Assembly: GCA_026391795.1 (NCBI GenBank)
Contig: JAPLDI010000003.1
Coordinates: forward strand, 22,315-86,314
DNA: 64,000 nucleotides
From: Bacteroidota bacterium
GTDB lineage: Bacteria; Bacteroidota; Bacteroidia; Bacteroidales; FEN-979
Reading direction: 5' to 3'
Below are positions 60,677 to 64,000 of this stretch, piece after piece (position 1 is the stretch's first letter; each line of letters starts with the position of its first letter). Below the pieces are notes generated by a model, which searched no databases, had not been told where the DNA came from, and worked only from the letters and a program-made list of their open reading frames with translations. The position numbers were made by a program, and so were the translations under genes.

Positions 60677-61555
60677 ATGACGCAGATTCTTGTCCCTGTT
60701 GATTTTGAACCCCAGTCGCTGATCGCCCTGGAACAGTCCTACAACCTGGCACGCCTGCTCCCGGCAGAAATCGTGCTGCTCTATGTGTATGATCCGCCTG
60801 CCGGCATAAGAGCGCTTTTCGGTGCCTCTTATGATGAAGAGATCCTGAACAAACTGAAAGAGAGGCTAACCGGACTTTCCGACAAAGTGCAGGCCGAAAC
60901 CGGTTTGCAGGTTTCGTCCATCCTGGAAACAGGCCAGGTTTATTCCAAAATACTGGAAACGGCCAATACGGTCGAGGCCCAGTTTATCATCATGGGCACG
61001 CACAGCCAGCCCGAACTTCCGGGGAATGCTGTCGGAGTTCTGGGAGCTAACAGTTCAAGGGTATTGCGCTCGACTAAATGCCCGGTCATCACGATCAATG
61101 CACGACACCATTATGACGGCATCAGGAACATATTGCTGCCCCTTGATCTTACCACCGAAAGCAGGCAAAAGGTTACATGGGCCATCAAGATTGCCAGAAT
61201 ATACGGGGCCGGGATAAAAGTGGTTTCGGGGATCTGGAGCAAAAATGACCCTGATGTTCGCAGCAGGCTCAGATTCCTGGCAGGGCAGGTAAAACAGATT
61301 ATCGAGAATGAAGGGATCAGGTGTACGGCCGAAATCGTTGAGGATGTGGAAAACGAGAAAGCACTCATTCCCACCGTGCTGAACTATGCGGAAAAACAGG
61401 GTGACATTGACCTTATCATGATCATGACCCAGCAGGAAGCTGGCGTGATCGAATTTTTCGTAGGATCCCGTGCACAGGAGTTTGTGCGCCTGTCGCCGGT
61501 TCCTGTGATGTCGATCGTGCCGAAAGAACTGGGATTCATCTCCATTTTCAGCTGA
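60677..61555 (+). CDS. Tandem universal stress protein (two UspA domains)
   Basis: A 292-residue cytoplasmic protein built from two UspA modules, residues 1-~142 and ~145-292. Module 1 begins TQILVPVDFEPQSLIALEQS and ends with the nucleotide-loop-like GANSSRVLRSTKCPVITI; module 2 begins RNILLPLDLTTESRQKVTWA and ends GSRAQEFVRLSPVPVMSI. The G-x2-G-x9-G(S/T) type loop is recognisable in module 1 (GTHSQPELPGNAVGVLGANS). It probably binds ATP and helps survival under stress. It is a single gene divergent from the histidine kinase gene. Confidence 0.9.
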   Translation: MTQILVPVDFEPQSLIALEQSYNLARLLPAEIVLLYVYDPPAGIRALFGASYDEEILNKLKERLTGLSDKVQAETGLQVSSILETGQVYSKILETANTVEAQFIIMGTHSQPELPGNAVGVLGANSSRVLRSTKCPVITINARHHYDGIRNILLPLDLTTESRQKVTWAIKIARIYGAGIKVVSGIWSKNDPDVRSRLRFLAGQVKQIIENEGIRCTAEIVEDVENEKALIPTVLNYAEKQGDIDLIMIMTQQEAGVIEFFVGSRAQEFVRLSPVPVMSIVPKELGFISIFS

Positions 61556-61639
61556 TCCGGGCCGGCCGGATTGTTCCTGTCAATAACAAACATCTTGTTC
61601 TGGGTGATATGGGTGCTGCGGAATTCTAAAAAAGTATCT

Positions 61640-62374
61640 TTATTTATCCCTGAGGCAGCGGATGGAGAAACCCATCCATTTCGGGTGGATGTTGCGGTTG
61701 ATATCTTCCATGCCATAGATCATGTTCCTGTACAGGGCGCCTGACGCTCCATATTCTGTACTGCTCCACCAGAAGCCGCTTCTGCCTGCAACGAAGAAAC
61801 GACCTTTGCTGCAGCGCTCTCCGCCGGGAAGAGCGCAAAATCCGATGTCATCGGTGCCGCTTCCGCCCGAACTCCATCCGGAAGTCGCCTTGAGCCGTAG
61901 GCCGGCATCGTGTCCCCGTCCCCCAAAATTGTCCCAAACCGGGTCGCCCTGCCCAAATCCGGAATCGGAATTGCCCTCCAGATTCTTCCACTCATTATCA
62001 GTGGGGACCCGCCAGCCATCGGGGCAAAGCCTGCCCGTATTCACGGCATACCAGTTGTAAAGCGCTCCGTAGGTTTTCTTATTCGTCTCATCATTTTTGT
62101 ACCAGCAGTAACCACCCGTGGTTAAGTTTGTCCATTCAATGCTGTCGGTAATGTCGGGGATTTTTGTGCCGTTGTTGTAGGATGTGGTTTTCAGGTTTTC
62201 TGCTGTCCATTCATAACTCCCAGTTGCAACGGTACGATAAACATTTCCATCAATATCGGTAACAGTTCCTCTTCCCATAGTTTGCGCTTTAATTGATGAT
62301 AAACCCAACAGAAAGCAGGAGGATACTATTAGTATTTGTACACCGTCAACCCAATGTGCATCCTGTAAAGTCAT
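61640..62374 (-). CDS. FISUMP-type exported protein (second paralogue)
   Basis: A 244-residue protein with a hydrophobic N-terminal segment (VQILIVSSCFLLGLSSIKAQ) that should be a signal peptide, possibly with a lipobox (SSC). The FISUMP domain reads GTVTDIDGNVYRTVATGSYE, WTAENLKTTSYNNGTKIP, TYGALYNWYAVNTGRLCPDG, WRVPTDNEWKNLEG, DDIGFCALPGGER, GFWWSSTEYGA and GFSIRCLRDK. It is a clear paralogue of 56133-56882, about 5 kb away on the other strand. The function is unknown. Confidence 0.87.
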   Translation of the reverse strand: MTLQDAHWVDGVQILIVSSCFLLGLSSIKAQTMGRGTVTDIDGNVYRTVATGSYEWTAENLKTTSYNNGTKIPDITDSIEWTNLTTGGYCWYKNDETNKKTYGALYNWYAVNTGRLCPDGWRVPTDNEWKNLEGNSDSGFGQGDPVWDNFGGRGHDAGLRLKATSGWSSGGSGTDDIGFCALPGGERCSKGRFFVAGRSGFWWSSTEYGASGALYRNMIYGMEDINRNIHPKWMGFSIRCLRDK

Positions 62375-62709
62375 AATCTATACGTCTTGCTGATACACAA
62401 ATGTACATTAATCCTCATCGTAACTGTTGATGGATTTCCCTTTAAAATGAATACTCAAACAAAGATGATAAAACATGAACTCTTAAACCAGAAGGTGACA
62501 ATGTGTGAATAATACAATACTTTCCCGGGAATGTGTAACACATTCAGAAACAAATGGGCTCACCTTTGTAGTGTGAAACTCAATTTACATCCGTTCCTGA
62601 AAAAACCGGTTTGGAAAGTTGATTAGGGATTAACGTTGATTGATGTAAAACGATGTTGACCAGCCTGCAGGGTTGACCGTCGCTTACCGATCGTTACAGA
62701 CAAGTTCAG
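62375..62709. other. 335-bp intergenic region, nothing recognised
   Basis: Divergent spacer between the FISUMP gene and a small plus-strand frame. No exact TAnnTTTG, repeat copy, palindrome or RNA signature was seen. Confidence 0.6.
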
Positions 62710-62928
62710 ATGATTGATTATCAGACAAAGAATGGATCCCGCATAAAACCACCCAGGGTGGTCAGGAGCCCCATATACCCTGCTATAGCAAAAGAGGAAT
62801 CGCTCGTCGAATTCCTCATTGCCGAATTAGATGAAATCTACTATCCTGGTTATTCAGAAGAGATCATGACTTCTGAACCCGAAAAGTTCAACTGGGAATT
62901 AGCCGAACTTGAAGAGCAGTTCGTTTAA
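62710..62928 (+). CDS. Small acidic protein, unknown function
   Basis: A 72-residue frame with balanced composition, without signal peptide or membrane segment. The second half is acidic and rich in Glu (VEFLIAELDEIYYPGYSEE, FNWELAELEEQFV). I do not recognise it. It ends 5 bp from the stop of the convergent TMEM175-like gene. It may be a real small gene, but there is no promoter or homology to prove it. Confidence 0.45.
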   Translation: MIDYQTKNGSRIKPPRVVRSPIYPAIAKEESLVEFLIAELDEIYYPGYSEEIMTSEPEKFNWELAELEEQFV

Positions 62929-62933
62929 AGAAA

Positions 62934-63512
62934 TTACTCCTTTTCAAGCAGCCGTTCAATCCGCATATCGGGGATGAGCCACATCAGCGCCACCAGTGCA
63001 TAAAGCACCTGTGCCATCAGGGGCATGATAAACGCGCAAAGGATGGCAAGGGCATAGATCGCTACCGAGATCTTCCCTTTGAAGTCGCTTCCGATCGCTC
63101 TGGCCAGGACCGAATCCTTCCCATGTCGGTATAGGATAAAACGTACCAGAACATAGTAAGCAATTCCAGCCATCAGGAGCACCATCCCATACAATGCAAC
63201 GGGTGGGCCGGCAAAACCGTGCTCACCCATCCAGGCAGTTGTAAAAGGGATCAGCGAAAGCCAGAAAAGGAGGTTCAGGTTCGCCCAGAGTATCCCCCCG
63301 TTCACTTTTTTAACGGTATGAAAAAGATGGTGATGGTTATTCCAGTAGATCCCTATGAATGCGAAGCTCATAACATAGCTGAGGATCTTTGGGATCAGCG
63401 GCCGGAGGGAAGCGAAAGAGATCCCGGCCGGAGGACGAAGTTCCAGGACCATGATCGTTATGATGATGGCGAGTACGCCGTCACTGAATGCTTCAAGCCT
63501 GTTCTTGGTCAT
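62934..63512 (-). CDS. TMEM175-like (DUF1211) potassium channel family protein
   Basis: A 192-residue protein with six hydrophobic helices. The N-terminus TKNRLEAFSDGVLAIIITIM has the RxxxFSDG motif of the DUF1211/TMEM175 family, whose bacterial members are potassium-selective channels formed as tetramers of one six-helix repeat. The family pattern continues with FAFIGIYWNNHHHLFH, LWANLNLLFWLSLIPFTTAW and the C-terminal charged helix. It would move K+ across the inner membrane. Preceded by a TATTTTTG element at 63542-63535. Confidence 0.88.
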   Translation of the reverse strand: MTKNRLEAFSDGVLAIIITIMVLELRPPAGISFASLRPLIPKILSYVMSFAFIGIYWNNHHHLFHTVKKVNGGILWANLNLLFWLSLIPFTTAWMGEHGFAGPPVALYGMVLLMAGIAYYVLVRFILYRHGKDSVLARAIGSDFKGKISVAIYALAILCAFIMPLMAQVLYALVALMWLIPDMRIERLLEKE

Positions 63513-63534
63513 TTGTTATAAGAATTGATCAGGC

Positions 63535-63542
63535 CAAAAATA
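63535..63542 (-). promoter_or_regulatory. -7 promoter element (TATTTTTG) for the TMEM175-like gene
   Basis: TAnnTTTG match on the minus strand, 23 bp before the ATG at 63512. Confidence 0.45.
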
Positions 63543-63659
63543 ATGATTAATCGGAAGCGGCTTCCCGGATCGACCAAGATTGCACGCTAGGTTAAAGAAA
63601 AAGTTGCACGGTTACCCTTCAGGGCTTTTGCTTCCCTGCCGGATTCCTCAGAGCAACTT

Positions 63660-63690
63660 TTTGGTTTATTCAAAATAAGTTGTACTTTTG
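63660..63690 (+). promoter_or_regulatory. tRNA promoter with -33 TTTG and -7 TACTTTTG
   Basis: TTTG at 63660-63663 and TACTTTTG at 63683-63690 are 19 bp apart, ideal spacing, and lie 16 bp before the tRNA. Confidence 0.7.
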
Positions 63691-63705
63691 CCGTCCCAAA
63701 AAGAT

Positions 63706-63779
63706 TCCTCCTTAGCTCAGCTGGTTAGAGCATCTGACTGTTAATCAGAGGGTCGCTGGTTCAAGTCCAGCAGGGGGAG
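63706..63779 (+). tRNA. tRNA-Asn (anticodon GTT)
   Basis: The acceptor strand TCCTCCT pairs with AGGGGGA (one G-T wobble). The D arm GCTC..GAGC, the anticodon stem CTGAC..GTCAG-type around CTGTTAA with anticodon GTT, and the T arm GCTGGTTCAAGTCCAGC are all intact. CCA is not encoded. It is followed by a terminator. Confidence 0.95.
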
Positions 63780-63789
63780 CCTGATAAAT

Positions 63790-63824
63790 AACCACTTATG
63801 AAAACTTTTGTAAGTGGTTTTTTT
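63790..63824 (+). terminator. Rho-independent terminator after tRNA-Asn
   Basis: AACCACTTA (63790-63798) pairs with TAAGTGGTT (63811-63819) and is followed by a T tract. An A tract on the other side makes it potentially bidirectional. Confidence 0.85.
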
Positions 63825-63825
63825 A

Positions 63826-64000
63826 TTATGTAGTATCAATTGTAGTATCTTTCATGTTAAAATCCCCTTTTTTAATTAATTCCCTGCAGCCGGCATCATA
63901 AGCAGGCCATATCCGGATGATCAGGCCGGGATCCTCCCCGGGTTCAGCTTGCGGATGGGATAAGATTTGTCCATAGTTCTGTATGGTCCTGTATGGAGAA
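63826..64000 (-). CDS. Possible C-terminal end of an unidentified gene (partial)
   Basis: A minus-strand frame enters from the window edge and ends at 63826 after about 57 codons (QNYGQILSHPQAEPGEDPG, LIIRIWPAYDAGCRELIKKG, MKDTTIDTT). It is open and has the bidirectional terminator right after its stop. I do not recognise a family. A direct repeat GATACTA-n5-GATACTA lies at its end. It may be chance. Confidence 0.3.
   Translation of the reverse strand, partial: SPYRTIQNYGQILSHPQAEPGEDPGLIIRIWPAYDAGCRELIKKGDFNMKDTTIDTT

Noticed and set aside
63826..64000. Integrase C-terminus next to tRNA-Asn
   Set aside because: No RxxY or other tyrosine-recombinase motif is visible in the short segment; kept only as an unidentified partial frame.

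Overview
The window is a chromosomal segment of a member of the Bacteroidota. The evidence is a SusC/SusD pair, type IX secretion (T9SS) C-terminal sorting domains on two proteins, FISUMP-type lipoproteins, and many upstream copies of TAnnTTTG, the -7 promoter consensus of this phylum. A free-living or environmental Bacteroidales-like organism fits, but the sequence alone does not fix the genus. Gene density is high, most genes are housekeeping-like or accessory singletons, and no phage, plasmid or CRISPR array is visible.
Region 1 (1-16.4 kb, all minus strand) is a complete polysaccharide utilization locus (PUL). In transcription order it holds a membrane-bound propeller/LuxR-type regulator, SusC, SusD, a lipoprotein with Ig-like and LamG domains (probable surface glycan-binding protein), a lipoprotein GH144, a GH3 beta-glucosidase, a second periplasmic GH144, and a discoidin-domain protein cut by the window edge. 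Two GH144 enzymes plus one GH3 point to beta-1,2-glucan (sophoro-oligosaccharides) as substrate: surface endo-cleavage, SusCD import, then periplasmic trimming to glucose.
Region 2 (16.4-30.8 kb) holds single genes: a COG4299-type acyltransferase, a two-TM protein of unknown role, an M50B-like protease, a YycJ-like metallo-hydrolase, small exported proteins, a DHCW cupin, an unusual double-module class V aminotransferase, an orphan transposase-type HTH protein, a small SDR and a DUF5916 outer-membrane protein. Its intergenic spaces carry many tandem arrays whose unit is always exactly 7 bp although the unit sequence differs from array to array. Several arrays run up to or through the stop codon of a neighbouring gene. 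This is the most unusual non-coding feature of the window.
Region 3 (30.8-42.2 kb) holds gmd-fcl (GDP-L-fucose synthesis), a YiiX-like hydrolase, a DUF4878 lipoprotein, an M13 metallopeptidase gene broken by an internal deletion and frameshift, a Cys/His/Met-rich small membrane protein, a glycerophosphodiesterase, a CruF-like carotenoid protein, a PatB/MalY aminotransferase and a T9SS cargo protein.
Region 4 (42.1-49.7 kb) is an aldo/keto reductase followed by a TetR-MFP-RND efflux operon. The RND permease is fused to a TolC-type outer-membrane factor in one 1481-residue polypeptide. Two matching 19-bp operator-like sites lie in front of tetR and in front of the pump genes.
Region 5 (49.7-64 kb) includes a repeat protein with an RGG-rich tail, a DUF362 protein with N-terminal membrane helices and a T9SS tail, DUF3667 and DUF1761 proteins, two FISUMP proteins, a propeller histidine kinase, a tandem UspA protein, a TMEM175-like channel and tRNA-Asn(GTT). 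A second repeat family lies between genes from 40.9 to 60.6 kb. It is built on CGAATATTGATCAAC-type ends with a CCTGCCGGCAGG core, and one copy is an 82-bp MITE-like element with 15-bp perfect terminal inverted repeats.
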